The notes: generated from the letters alone by a model not told the origin. Shown: positions 43,339 through 52,225, numbered from the stretch's first letter. The stretch is DNA of 55,626 nucleotides from Candidatus Melainabacteria bacterium (GCA_012965515.1 DTSE01000406.1:1-55626), one strand, 5' to 3'. Translations and numbers: made by a program.

Positions 43339-43797
43339 TTAGTTGGGGCTTTCTGTTTTGTTTGCCGGTTCCTTTTTGAGAAAAACCGAGGCTCCAAGCC
43401 CTAGTAACATCCCTGCGATGACTAGTAAGAGCCCAGCCCTTACAAAGTCATATTCCATGGCTCCATTCCATATCGGCACGAGGACTGAATTAGAGACGTT
43501 TCTGAAGAGGTTGCTGATAGCGTCGTCTCCCCAAAAACCAGAACTATTGTTCGTTTCGATATGCGCTTTTTCATCCCAGTACCACGTCCAGGCGTCCTTT
43601 CGGACGGGCACCGGCTCGCCCATTCCGTTATAAACGGAAGTGTCACGGATCGGATATTCAGATGTTGTGGTACTAGCAGTGGTGCTGTCACCTTGACCGA
43701 TTGCAGGCAAATTGACTGCAGTCAGAACGACCAGCAAACCTGCCACCAGAGCCACTTGCAGGGAGACCAAATTTTTCCAGCGTGTTTTAGACATCAT
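43339..43797 (-). CDS. Membrane protein of the mobilization region
   Basis: 152 aa from ATG 43797 (GAGG upstream). Two hydrophobic helices, residues about 10-32 and 122-142, flank an extracytoplasmic loop with aromatic residues (WTWYWDEKAHIETNNSSGFW). Same strand as the mobilization genes, 127 bp after the J-domain gene. Possibly a transfer-associated envelope protein; family unknown. Confidence 0.6.
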   Translation of the reverse strand: MMSKTRWKNLVSLQVALVAGLLVVLTAVNLPAIGQGDSTTASTTTSEYPIRDTSVYNGMGEPVPVRKDAWTWYWDEKAHIETNNSSGFWGDDAISNLFRNVSNSVLVPIWNGAMEYDFVRAGLLLVIAGMLLGLGASVFLKKEPANKTESPN

Positions 43798-43936
43798 TTT
43801 TGGCCTCACTTTTCTGTCTGCTTCGTTATATCTTCTATGGTTTGCTTGAATGAACCATCACCACTGGTTGACGGGACAAGAGGGCTGCTCAGCGGGCTTT
43901 GCAAGGTCGTTGGAAACGATGTCGAGCTATTCGATT

Positions 43937-44809
43937 TCAGAAAATCGCTCGCCTTTGTGCGAAGTGTCTGTGAATCGTCGTGAGCGGCGACAAAGGATCG
44001 AAATTGCTAGGCTTGTTGAGATTGTTTATCAATGGCGATTGGCTTCCCGACTGCTCGGAAGGCGGCGGCCCGACAGGTCCGAATGGCGTGCTATTTGTAT
44101 TTTGGTTCTGATAGGGCGAGACTTGATAAGGCGGGACGTAGTTGTTATTGCTCGGCGCTGGGGTCGGTTGGGTGGATTGTTGAGGCGCGTGATCGCGCTC
44201 CCATTTCCAAGAGAAGTCATGCCACCAGACTTTCAGGCTTGTGCCAAGCCATCCAAACACGCTCAAAGCGATCCACGCTATGCCGATACAGGCAGAAAGC
44301 TTCCAGCGCAGACGCGCATCCTCTTGGGCTTTCATTTGGTCTTGCGCTTGCTTCTCTGTAAATTCCTGTTGTTGCTGCTGCTCCGCAGCTCTGCGCTGGC
44401 GCTCCTTTTCGGCAGCTTCCGCGGCCGCTGCTGCCTCTCTCTCCCTGGTGCGGCGTTCGGCGTCCGCGTCTTCTCGGTTCGTTTCCTGGGTAGTTTTGCG
44501 TTTGCCTGGCCCTGGTCCAGGGCTTGGTCCGGTCCGCGTTTCTCCCTGCGTAGCGCTTGCTGTATTTCTGCACGGGCAGGGGCCGGTTTCTTTGTGGTCC
44601 TGCTCAAAGTGCTTTTTCAAAACGTCTTTGGCATTGTTGATTTGTTTAAGCTCTTCTTCGGCTTCAGCCTTGCCGTCAGTGGTCGGAAACCTGTCTGGAT
44701 GCCAGACCATAATGAGCCGCTTATGCCTGCGGATGATCTTTTCGAGCGGATCACCCGGCTTACAGCCGAGGACAACGTAGGCGTCTTGTAATTTTTGCGC
44801 TTCAGTCAT
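43937..44809 (-). CDS. J-domain membrane protein
   Basis: 290 aa from ATG 44809. Residues 8-68 form a DnaJ-type J domain with the HPD motif (VWHPDRF, His37-Asp39). The Gln/Glu/Arg/Ala-rich helix at about 105-175 (EREAAAAAEAAEKERQRRAA) is a probable coiled coil. A single transmembrane helix follows (ACIGIAWIALSVFGWLG) and a Pro/Asn-rich tail. It would recruit an Hsp70 to the membrane. Its start overlaps the previous gene by 4 nt (ATGA), so it belongs to the mobilization operon, an unusual place for a J protein. Confidence 0.8.
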   Translation of the reverse strand: MTEAQKLQDAYVVLGCKPGDPLEKIIRRHKRLIMVWHPDRFPTTDGKAEAEEELKQINNAKDVLKKHFEQDHKETGPCPCRNTASATQGETRTGPSPGPGPGKRKTTQETNREDADAERRTREREAAAAAEAAEKERQRRAAEQQQQQEFTEKQAQDQMKAQEDARLRWKLSACIGIAWIALSVFGWLGTSLKVWWHDFSWKWERDHAPQQSTQPTPAPSNNNYVPPYQVSPYQNQNTNSTPFGPVGPPPSEQSGSQSPLINNLNKPSNFDPLSPLTTIHRHFAQRRAIF

Positions 44810-45483
44810 GATCCAAACACCGCCTTCATTACATCGGCAAATAGTGCAAGAACCCCAAGGGCGCCTAGTCCTATCAGCCACCAGGGCGGCGCCGGCAGAG
44901 TGGTATCAGCAGGATTACCGGCATTACTTCCTGGTCCTAGAGCCACTTCTACGTCATTAACCAGTTCTCTGATTATTGAATCGCAGGCGCTAAAGTTCAT
45001 GCCCTCGACTTTCGGGCGGAAGTCAAACTGCACAACAGTATTATCATTCGGCTCTTCTTTAAACTGCACGTCCAGTTCCAAAAGCCGTTGTACTCTTTGG
45101 GTTCGGTGCTGAATATTGCCAATGTTTGTGCCGTCAAACCCGCGCGATTCTTCCTCGGTAAAGCGCAGTGTGGCGGTCATTCGCTGGGCTATAGTGTCGG
45201 AAGTTGAGATGTGCCACTTGTCGCCGAAATTGTATGTTTTGTCATCAATAATCTGCCGGATTTTGGCATAAGCCTGCTTCAAAGAGCTTGAATAGCGCCT
45301 CGGCACCGGATGCAAAAAGTTATATCGATTGACTTCGCCGGTGTGAATAAACGGCCACGCTGCCCAGACAGCGGCTATAAGTCCTTCAGTCACGCCCGTT
45401 TTCGGCTGATGCAAAACCAATTCGCCGGTCACAGCTCCGACGAGAAAAAAGGCTATTAGACCCGCAATAATGCCGCCTATCAT
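44806..45483 (-). CDS. Membrane protein of the mobilization operon
   Basis: 225 aa. Starts with a hydrophobic helix (MIGGIIAGLIAFFLVGAVTG), a second near 30-50 and a C-terminal one (WWLIGLGALGVLALFADVM); the centre is soluble with beta-strand character (TVVQFDFRPKVEGMN). Between the coupling ATPase and the J-domain gene. No family recognised. Confidence 0.65.
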   Translation of the reverse strand: MIGGIIAGLIAFFLVGAVTGELVLHQPKTGVTEGLIAAVWAAWPFIHTGEVNRYNFLHPVPRRYSSSLKQAYAKIRQIIDDKTYNFGDKWHISTSDTIAQRMTATLRFTEEESRGFDGTNIGNIQHRTQRVQRLLELDVQFKEEPNDNTVVQFDFRPKVEGMNFSACDSIIRELVNDVEVALGPGSNAGNPADTTLPAPPWWLIGLGALGVLALFADVMKAVFGS

Positions 45484-45519
45484 GACTTTCCAGCCTTTTG
45501 TATCATAGTACTTTTGCTC

Positions 45520-47505
45520 CTAGATGTATGAATCGGGCGAGTTATCGGGCTTCCTGAATGGCTTGCGCTCAACTTCTTCTTTCTCATTTTCTAGTTTCGG
45601 AGCGCGACCACGGTCAAAGCGCTGGTTGTTTCGCTGTTGCTTGCTGGTGCTCTTTTTGTTGTTATTCGGTTTTGGTCGTTCGGTCTTTTTGCCGTTCTGG
45701 TCTTGATCTTGCCCTTCATCGCGCGACTGGTCTCTTGCGGTGCGTCCGCGCTTGCGCACAAATTCACTTACTTCGTGCTTCTCACGAATAGGAGCGGGAT
45801 AGCTGAGGGCATGGTCATAAGCAGTCGGCGAAGTAAGCGGAAGCCTCAAGGGCTTTACGTCGGCGGTGAAAACAATCACTTCCTTGTTTAAGCTAATAAG
45901 TTCGTCCGGAGTAATTAAATGCCGCCCCTGGATGATTTCCTGGACGCGCCCGCTATCGCTCACGGTGGCTTCCTCTATAGTGGTCCGGCCTATCGCCTCG
46001 CTTAAATCTCGCGCTTCCTGGAAGGTCTTTTGCTTGAAGTAAATTTGTGTCGCTGGCATGTCGATGATGATTTGAGCTTCGCGCTTGCTGTACACCTGCT
46101 CAAGCTGAAAATAGTTCTGAAAACCAAGCACTAAGCCGATTTTGTTCTTACGAATAATTGACAGCGTGTCACCAATCCCCGAGATCTTGCCAAAGTTGGT
46201 GAATTCATCCAGCAACATGGCAAGCGGATATTTCATCTGCTCGCGTATCTCGAGCACGTGGTCAAGCAAGAAATTGACCATCAGCGATCCAATTAGTTTG
46301 CTGTCTCTAGAGCGGCTTGGCACAGCCAGATAGAAGGTAAAGAGACGGTTTTTAAAAGCGTCCAGGTCGATGTCCGTCCTTTCTGTCAGCGTCACCATTT
46401 GGTCTGTCATCCAGGGATTCAGCTTTGTTATGAGGCCAGAGAAAACGCCGTACTTAAAATTGGTCTCGCCGGAAAGCCGCATCCAGCCTTCAAATTCCAT
46501 TTGTGCAACTTCTGAAGGACTGCGGTACAGAATTTTTTGCAGCCGATCCGGTCCTTGCAAAAGTAGCCACCGCATCGCGCCGAAATGCCCAAACTGTGGC
46601 TCTGAAGCAGCTGCATGTAAAAGCAGCGGTGTGAGCAAAAGTTTCTCTGAGTCGTTCCATGTCTTGCTGTCGCCGCGTTGCTCGGCTGGTTGACCGTTCA
46701 TGATAATCAAGTCGGCAAGCCGCTCGGCGTATGCTGCTTTCTTTTCTTCCGGTGCATTTCGAATGGTGTCAATTGGATTTATTCGGTGAGAGCTCATGTC
46801 CGACGGATTGAAGCAAAAGATCTCGTGACCAGCCATTTTGCGCCATCCCGAGGTGAGCTTGTACAACTCGCCGTCTTCATAGCCGGGGGTTGCTTCGGTT
46901 ACGATCATGCTCGTGCCAATCCGCTCTATGAGCTGAGGAAAGAAGAACCCCCGCGACTTTCCAACGCCCGTTCTCCCGCAGACAATTGCGTGAGCGTGGG
47001 TCCAGAACTCAGGCACCTGGATGTATTCGCTTGCTGCATTGCGCCCGATGATAAGTCTTTTGGGATCGGGCTTCGTTTGAAAATAGCCTTGCTGTCTCAG
47101 TTCTTCTTCGGTGCCCCACCTTGCCGCGCCGTGTATGGTGCTTGGTATACGCTGCGCCTTTGCCGCTTCCGCGCGTTCAGCGTCGCGCTGAAGCTCTAAA
47201 AATATTCGGTCAAGACGGCGCTGGCACTCGGCTTGACTCGCTCCGCCTTTGCGCTCTTCCAGCTCTGCATCAACAAACATCCCACCGGAGCTGGCGATTC
47301 TCCACCGAATTACCACCCGGTATTCATGACGCCACCAATCTTTGCCGACCTGCTCGTCCAGGCGCTCAGTTGCCAGGATCTGATCGAGTTGTTTGCTGGC
47401 CCTATTCACCTGATAGCCAAGCCGGTCCAGTACGTTAACCGCGAGGATCGGAAAGTCTTTGGCTTCGGTTTTAACGATGCCCGTGTCTCTGATGTGCACA
47501 GCCAT
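45520..47505 (-). CDS. Type IV coupling protein (VirD4/TraG family ATPase)
   Basis: 661 aa. Walker A GRTGVGKS (residues 177-184) and Walker B PLAMLLDEFTNFGKI near 425; the region between has the TraG/TraD fold. It links the relaxase-DNA complex to a secretion channel during conjugation. There is no N-terminal transmembrane pair, unlike typical VirD4, so it is a shorter, soluble-type coupling protein. The C-terminus is Lys/Asn/Arg-rich. Starts on the last base of the relaxase stop (TAATG). Confidence 0.9.
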   Translation of the reverse strand: MAVHIRDTGIVKTEAKDFPILAVNVLDRLGYQVNRASKQLDQILATERLDEQVGKDWWRHEYRVVIRWRIASSGGMFVDAELEERKGGASQAECQRRLDRIFLELQRDAERAEAAKAQRIPSTIHGAARWGTEEELRQQGYFQTKPDPKRLIIGRNAASEYIQVPEFWTHAHAIVCGRTGVGKSRGFFFPQLIERIGTSMIVTEATPGYEDGELYKLTSGWRKMAGHEIFCFNPSDMSSHRINPIDTIRNAPEEKKAAYAERLADLIIMNGQPAEQRGDSKTWNDSEKLLLTPLLLHAAASEPQFGHFGAMRWLLLQGPDRLQKILYRSPSEVAQMEFEGWMRLSGETNFKYGVFSGLITKLNPWMTDQMVTLTERTDIDLDAFKNRLFTFYLAVPSRSRDSKLIGSLMVNFLLDHVLEIREQMKYPLAMLLDEFTNFGKISGIGDTLSIIRKNKIGLVLGFQNYFQLEQVYSKREAQIIIDMPATQIYFKQKTFQEARDLSEAIGRTTIEEATVSDSGRVQEIIQGRHLITPDELISLNKEVIVFTADVKPLRLPLTSPTAYDHALSYPAPIREKHEVSEFVRKRGRTARDQSRDEGQDQDQNGKKTERPKPNNNKKSTSKQQRNNQRFDRGRAPKLENEKEEVERKPFRKPDNSPDSYI

Positions 47506-49103
47506 TAGTATTGTCCCCACGGGTCATAGCGGTCCCAAGGTTCCTCTTTATCGCGCTCTTCTTGTTTGCGCTTTTTCTTTTCCTTTGCCTTGTCTCGGGC
47601 AGTCTGATTCTGGTCGAGAGCTTCGTCTATTTTTTCTATTGTCTCGCGGTCTTTCGCTTTGTGCTCTTCCGACCGCCCTGGCGTGTTGTGCTCCTGTAGT
47701 TTGTCGCGTTTTGCTGCGTCTAAAGCTTCGCGACCTTCTTTCAGATAATCCCGGCTGCGATCATCCAGTGGGATAGATTTCAAAATCTCTGCGGCGATCT
47801 GCCCCTCAAACATAACCAGCTTCACAAACGGATTGCCCATAAGCTTCGATAGCTCTGGTTCTATAACCCTGCCACCTTCTTGGGATTTGAGGTCTTCCAT
47901 TGTTTTGCTGCGATAAAACTTTTTGTCGGTCAACGCCATTTGCTTTTCGATAACGCCTGCCCATCTTGCCCGGTCGGCATTCTCTATCCACTGCCTCAAG
48001 CGCTGGTAGTCCTCAATTGGCAGACGCTCAGCATCTTTGTCTCTCAAGTGCTGGGCAAGAGCGCTCAACTTCTCATACGGACTGCCTTTGCTGTATTTCT
48101 TGCCGCCATACTCAAAGTGGTCCTTTTGCTTTTCTGGCGCGTTTGGCTTGTCTTGGTCTTTCGCTTTTTCCCCTTTCTGCTCGGGATCACGCTCATTTTG
48201 CCGTTCTTTCTCTTTAATCCAGGCGACGAGCTTCTTGTATTCCGGCTTGTCTATTCGTTCATCGAGGTTATCCCAAAGATACTGATTCAGCTCCCGCAGC
48301 TCAGACAGCGAGTTTTGCTTACTCCAATCCTTTCCGGCGGCTTCAATTGTGTCTTGAAAGTATGGCTTCTCGGGCTCTGAGCCTGCCGTTTTGTCCCTGC
48401 TGTCTTTACTGCGCTCTTTTTCTGCCTGCTTCTCTTTCCACTTTGCGTAAGGCTCTAGCTGTTCCTGAACAATTTTTCTGTGCAGCCAGGGCAATTCCAA
48501 ACCTTCCCGGATGCGCTCCTGACGCTCCGCTTCGCGGTCACGCTTTCTTGCTTCTATTCGTTCGCGCTCTTTTTTCTCACGCTCAACGCGCGCCCGCTCA
48601 AACTCTAGCGGGTGGGCTCTCTCTAAAAACTTGTCCCCATAGTCTTTGAGCTTGTCATAGTCTTTTTTGTCAATCCGCACGTCCTTGCCGTTTTTGTCCT
48701 TACCCAGGACGACCACATGGATGTGATGGTGGTCGGTGTTGTTATGCTCAACCCCAACCCACTGCAAATCCTGTCCCTTTTCCTCACCTAGCTTTTGCAT
48801 CACCTCGCGCGTGAAAGCCTTCTTGTCTTCCGGGTTTATTTCAGGGGCGAGGGTCAGTTTGTGCACAACCACTTTGCTGTCCCGCATCTCCCGCACGGCT
48901 TTTCTGAGCCTTCGTGCACTTAGTTCGTCGTCACTTTCGCCAAAAAATTCCCGGCCGCCGTCGCCTCGATCTTCGCCTGGCCGGTGTTGGATGTACTTCA
49001 AATGAGCTAGCGCCCGCCCGACTGCTGCCGCCTTCGACGGTCGCCCGCCCTTCCGGCTCTGCCTGTCTCTGGCGGAAATATAGCTATGCTTGATGACTAT
49101 CAC
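47505..49103 (-). CDS. Mobilization relaxase (HUH type)
   Basis: 532 aa. Nicks oriT and covalently carries the DNA. Catalytic features: a candidate Tyr37 (HLKYIQHR) and the His triad in EHNNTDHHHIHVVV (residues 119-132), the pattern of MOBP/MOBQ-type HUH relaxases. The C-terminal two thirds are highly charged (Glu/Lys/Arg/Asp-rich helices), typical of the non-catalytic part. No primase or helicase domain. Preceded by mobC with a 4-nt overlap. Confidence 0.88.
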   Translation of the reverse strand: MIVIKHSYISARDRQSRKGGRPSKAAAVGRALAHLKYIQHRPGEDRGDGGREFFGESDDELSARRLRKAVREMRDSKVVVHKLTLAPEINPEDKKAFTREVMQKLGEEKGQDLQWVGVEHNNTDHHHIHVVVLGKDKNGKDVRIDKKDYDKLKDYGDKFLERAHPLEFERARVEREKKERERIEARKRDREAERQERIREGLELPWLHRKIVQEQLEPYAKWKEKQAEKERSKDSRDKTAGSEPEKPYFQDTIEAAGKDWSKQNSLSELRELNQYLWDNLDERIDKPEYKKLVAWIKEKERQNERDPEQKGEKAKDQDKPNAPEKQKDHFEYGGKKYSKGSPYEKLSALAQHLRDKDAERLPIEDYQRLRQWIENADRARWAGVIEKQMALTDKKFYRSKTMEDLKSQEGGRVIEPELSKLMGNPFVKLVMFEGQIAAEILKSIPLDDRSRDYLKEGREALDAAKRDKLQEHNTPGRSEEHKAKDRETIEKIDEALDQNQTARDKAKEKKKRKQEERDKEEPWDRYDPWGQY

Positions 49104-49540
49104 TTGGTCAGAACCTTCTTCATAGCCTCAGCCAGCTCGGCCTCGTCACGCTCGACATGTTTGCGCTGATTCTGTTTGGCCTTAGAGCTGGCAGCCTCAA
49201 AAACTGCCACGGCGTTAGGGTCATCGGGCAGCACCATATACGAAAATTCGTATAGCGTTCCGATTTGTGCCCCTTGTCTGGCCAGCATCCGGCAAATTCG
49301 CTCGACGCCGCCATTAATCGCCTTGACGATCTGGTCGGTGGCATACCGGATCGCCTGAGCCACCTCTGAGTCCCTAGATTGATTTTTTATGTTCTCGTAG
49401 TTGTCCATGTACCAGCGGATAGCTTCACGGGCAACCTCGGTCTTTGTACGCCCCTGTAAGCGCGATAATTCGGCCAGTCTCACCCGGTCCTTTTCGTTCA
49501 GCCCTACGCTCGTCTCCTGGTACTGTTTTTTGGTTGCCAT
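49100..49540 (-). CDS. mobC: MobC-like relaxosome accessory protein
   Basis: 146 aa. The N-terminal RHH-like part (ETSVGLNEKDRVRLAELSRL followed by QGRTKTEVAREAIRWY) binds DNA; the rest is helical (ICRMLARQGAQIGTLYEF). Typical of MobC/TraJ proteins that bend oriT and aid the relaxase. First gene of the mobilization operon, 76 bp from the oriT hairpin. Confidence 0.82.
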   Translation of the reverse strand: MATKKQYQETSVGLNEKDRVRLAELSRLQGRTKTEVAREAIRWYMDNYENIKNQSRDSEVAQAIRYATDQIVKAINGGVERICRMLARQGAQIGTLYEFSYMVLPDDPNAVAVFEAASSKAKQNQRKHVERDEAELAEAMKKVLTK

Positions 49541-49615
49541 AGCCTTACCAACCCGTTAACCTATACAATATAAACAATAGCAAAATCGACCAAGGTCCGA
49601 TACCGGATTTTCCCT

Positions 49616-49700
49616 AGCCCACCAAGACGCAAAGCGCTCGCATGGTGGGCTTTTTAGTGGGGCAACCGTCCCCACTGTATCTTGCCTTACCGAACGGTAA
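49616..49700 (+). other. oriT-like region
   Basis: In order: a terminator hairpin AGCCCACCA...TGGTGGGCTTTTT (49616-49655); an inverted repeat AGTGGGG-CAACCG-CCCCACT (49656-49676, one T extra); then GTATCTTGCC (49677-49686), similar to the TATCCTG-C nick consensus of IncP-type systems; then TTACCG-AA-CGGTAA (49687-49700). The hairpin lies 5' of the nick motif on the plus strand, so the plus strand would be cut and transferred with DNA to the right entering first. Confidence 0.65.
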
Positions 49701-49939
49701 AGCCACCTCCCTCCGGTCGGACCGTCCGCTAAGGCTCCGCTTCGCTCCGAAAGCAGCCGAAAGGTTGCGCGTCAGTGCCTCTTCCGCGCGCTGCATCCGC
49801 AGCAAAAAACTACAGCAAAATTGTGACAAGGTTGCTCCGGACCGAAGGCAAATGACGTAGCGCTCAATCGCGCGAATCTCAAATTTTGCCGCGAAGCGGC
49901 TCCCAAACCATAAAAATCTGCCGCATGGGTGGGGCAATC

Positions 49940-50168
49940 GGGTTAATGGCGGCGACCACTGGAGATGACGGGAATCGAACCCGCACCCGAGAGGTCTGAA
50001 TTCCCGGAGCCAACCATGGCGCATCCCCAGCGATCACCTCAAAATCGCAAGCAGCCACCAAGCCAGCTTGCGATACCATTCACCACGGGGATGCGCCGCC
50101 TCGGCTCCGGGACGATAGCCTATGCTGCGGGTTCGGTTCCCCGAGGTCTACATATCCGCCATTAACCC
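49940..50168. repeat. Imperfect inverted repeat containing a tRNA-like gene
   Basis: The left half read on the minus strand and the right half read on the plus strand share, in order, GGGGATGCGCC, GGCTCCGGGA, GCGGGTTCG and CCGCCATTAACCC. The centre holds a 9-bp hairpin ATCGCAAGC...GCTTGCGAT (50044-50074). One arm looks like an intact tRNA-like sequence, the other is degenerate. Confidence 0.85.
49960..50028 (-). tRNA. tRNA-like sequence (probably not a canonical tRNA)
   Basis: 69 nt. The acceptor stem GGGGATG / CATCTCC pairs (one G-T), with discriminator A. The T arm GCGGG-TTCGATT-CCCGT is canonical, and the anticodon-like loop TTCAGAC would read CAG. The anticodon stem has one mismatch, the D arm is reduced to 3 bp, and a Leu tRNA should have a long variable arm, which is missing. 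No CCA is encoded. More likely a tRNA mimic or pseudo-tRNA. Confidence 0.4.
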
Positions 50169-50234
50169 CTACCGCTAGACAGGGTGGGGGCGGCACGGGG
50201 TCTATCTCCCCATCAAACTACCTGCCGGACCCAC

Positions 50235-50365
50235 TATAATGGCATGAGAGGTCTGAATTCTCGGCGGGGGTCGTCTGCGGTTGCGGGCGGCCCTTGTGTT
50301 TTATAGCCGAGGTCAAACTTCAAGCCCGGTATAATGGAGACGTCTGAGGTCTCGGAGCCTTTTTG
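50235..50365 (+). promoter_or_regulatory. Two TATAAT-plus-hairpin repeats
   Basis: TATAATGG at 50235-50242 and at 50330-50337, each followed by a GAG(A/G)...TCTGA...CTC segment; the second forms GAGAC-GTCTGA-GGTCTC and runs into GGAGCCTTTTTGC. GAGGTCTGAATTC also occurs inside the tRNA-like arm (49992-50004). Possible small transcripts or promoters. No clear -35 boxes. Confidence 0.35.
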
Positions 50366-50407
50366 CAGAGCCGTTCCCACGTGGGGCGGCTTTTGCCTTT
50401 TGCACCG

Positions 50408-50671
50408 TCACTCCCAACGAGGCGGCGGTGGTCCAGGTCCCCTGTTATCGTTCTTCGGCGGAAGCGGTCCCGGCTTCGGCAATTTGAGCAGTCCGCCCCC
50501 GAGCTTGAGGACGGCACCGCAAGCAGACAGAACCAGGCGGACGACCAGGGCGATTAGTCTGTTCAGTATGCCGGTCGCCGGTCTAAGAACATTCGAAGCA
50601 CGACCGCCGGCCATGAGGCAGAAGGCGATTAAAATCACGACGAGAAGACCGAGCGAATAGAGTAAATCCAT
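50408..50671 (-). CDS. Small membrane protein with Pro-rich tail
   Basis: 87 aa. Hydrophobic N-terminal half (LLYSLGLLVVILIAFCLMAG, then LIALVVRLVLSACG), and a Pro/Gly-rich C-terminus. Starts on the last base of the preceding stop (TGATG), so it is co-translated with 50671-50880. Function unknown; located just inside the leading region. Confidence 0.6.
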   Translation of the reverse strand: MDLLYSLGLLVVILIAFCLMAGGRASNVLRPATGILNRLIALVVRLVLSACGAVLKLGGGLLKLPKPGPLPPKNDNRGPGPPPPRWE

Positions 50672-50880
50672 CAGAAATATTTCCCCCTTCGGGGCTTACG
50701 GATGCGCTTTGGTTTCTTCAGCAGAATTCGAATTCCGTCCTCTCCCAAATCCCAGACTTTGAACAGTAATCGCGTGATATTTCGAAGCACGGAAAGCAGA
50801 AAGTAATTGCTTTTACCAAGCAATCCAAAAAATCCTACAATGAAAAAAATGCAGAATAGGTGCCAGATATCGTCGTCCAT
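50671..50880 (-). CDS. Small membrane protein
   Basis: 69 aa: one hydrophobic helix (LFCIFFIVGFFGLLG), an amphipathic segment, and a basic C-terminus (KKPKRIRKPRRGK). It forms a two-gene unit with the following gene. No family recognised. Confidence 0.6.
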   Translation of the reverse strand: MDDDIWHLFCIFFIVGFFGLLGKSNYFLLSVLRNITRLLFKVWDLGEDGIRILLKKPKRIRKPRRGKYF

Positions 50881-51048
50881 GTCGCAAGCCTGCGCCTGAA
50901 TTCACTTTCTATCTTCGCTCTTTTCAGGTAGAGAATCCAGTTAAGTAGCTTGCTTGACGAAACCGGCTCGGGGCGGCGGGCGGGTAGCCACTGCCCATAG
51001 GGCAGCAAACCAAAACAAGTCTAAGGGCGAAAAGCCCTTGGGGGAGCC

Positions 51049-51270
51049 TTACGGCTCCCAGGCTCCTGAATCTCGCATCTGGTCGCAATAGACTTCATAC
51101 ATGTCTTGTTCGGCCATGTCATGGATGAATTGCGAGTGCATATCATCGACTCTTCTAAAGCTGGCTCTATCAGCGGTTCTCAGATTGCCAACACCGCGCG
51201 AGATTGTAATCACAGCGCTTGCAGGAACTTTGACATTGAACAAAAGCGAAAGCATTGCGTGATATCTCAT
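51049..51270 (-). CDS. Possible small protein
   Basis: 73 aa, no recognised family. The stop codon sits within a hairpin (GGGAGCC-TTAC-GGCTCCC, 51042-51059), followed on the minus strand by a second hairpin AAGGGC...GCCCTT, which would make a terminator. No strong ribosome binding site. Confidence 0.35.
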   Translation of the reverse strand: MRYHAMLSLLFNVKVPASAVITISRGVGNLRTADRASFRRVDDMHSQFIHDMAEQDMYEVYCDQMRDSGAWEP

Positions 51271-51527
51271 TGTCTAAACCCTCATGTTCCGGCGCCTTCA
51301 CCGGCTTCCCCCTGGAATACCGCCCAAAGTTTTGCTGTCAGGACTGGCGCAGCCACCCGCCAGGGCTTGGTCTTGATGGCAAAAGTTTTGGTGGTACCTT
51401 CAAGAAAGCCGGGGAGGTGCCCCATCACATAGCGCAGTCCGGCGCAGCCGGGCGAAGCGGTATAGGCGACGTTCTAGCGCTCTATAATGTGGTCAACAGA
51501 CATCGAGCACAGGAGGAAAAACAAGCT

Positions 51528-51833
51528 ATGAATGAAGTTGTTTTTTCGCTCTGTTTCACAAATTCAGAGCTGCCGGAGCTGGAAGAACGAAATTTTTTCA
51601 ACGAGCAAATCAATCAAATCAAGCAGCTATCAGCCTGCCGGGTGCAGCTATGCAATCTCGACGGAGACACGCCATTTGAAAAGGCGCCCCCTGTCATAAA
51701 AACTCCATATGTGGTCGTGGATGGCGTCTCAAAAGGCGGAACGTTCCATGTCTTAAAAGGCTCGTTCGATGAGCTTTTTGACGAAATGGACAAATATTTA
51801 GCTGATGCTAAAGAATGGAGCAGCCGCGACTAG
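51528..51833 (+). CDS. Hypothetical protein
   Basis: 101 aa from ATG 51528, with AGGAGG about 10 nt upstream and TATAAT at 51483-51488. Acidic N-terminal half (NSELPELEERNFFNEQINQI), then a beta-rich part (TPYVVVDGVSKGGTFHVLKG) and a helical end. One of few plus-strand genes in this segment. No family assigned. Confidence 0.6.
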   Translation: MNEVVFSLCFTNSELPELEERNFFNEQINQIKQLSACRVQLCNLDGDTPFEKAPPVIKTPYVVVDGVSKGGTFHVLKGSFDELFDEMDKYLADAKEWSSRD

Positions 51834-51850
51834 ACCCGCACACAGAGCGG

Positions 51851-52207
51851 CTATAGCTTCGGTTCGACGAAGTAGTAAGCACCATTTCCGCACTTGGAAC
51901 ACTCGTTCCACCAGGCAAATTCGGCTTGTGTCATGCGGTCGTGCTCCGCGCCCTCGCTTGGTGCGCAATCCAAGCAATAGAATTTTGAATTGCTTAAATG
52001 GACGCCAAAATATTTGGCGATCATCGTCAAAGCCTCGTGCATCTCGACATTTGCTTTCTCGGCAGTGAGAACAATTGCATTACCTTTCAGCGCGTCTTTC
52101 GTTTCGTTGTGCAAGTTGATGATGCTTTTGCACTTGTAGACGTGGCTAATAAGCGCACTTAGCACTAATGAACGCTCGCTATCTTCAGTGATTTTTAAAT
52201 CGGGCAT
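51851..52207 (-). CDS. Hypothetical protein with C-terminal Cys motifs
   Basis: 118 aa. Helical first 80 residues; then FYCLDCAPSEG and NECSKCGNGAYY, two C-x2-C pairs likely to bind zinc. Convergent with 51528-51833 and 18 bp before fitB on the same strand, so it may be transcribed with the toxin-antitoxin pair. Confidence 0.6.
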   Translation of the reverse strand: MPDLKITEDSERSLVLSALISHVYKCKSIINLHNETKDALKGNAIVLTAEKANVEMHEALTMIAKYFGVHLSNSKFYCLDCAPSEGAEHDRMTQAEFAWWNECSKCGNGAYYFVEPKL

Positions 52208-52225
52208 CCGGCGCCCCTCCTAAAT

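Noticed and set aside
43850..44791. Long plus-strand open frame opposite the J-domain gene
   Set aside because: Its protein is a Leu/Ser/Arg/Cys-rich shadow of the Glu/Ala/Arg-rich coiled coil on the minus strand.
50087..50152. Second tRNA on the plus strand
   Set aside because: It has a T-arm-like segment but its 3' end (GGTCTAC) cannot pair with GGGGATG; it is the degenerate arm of the inverted repeat.
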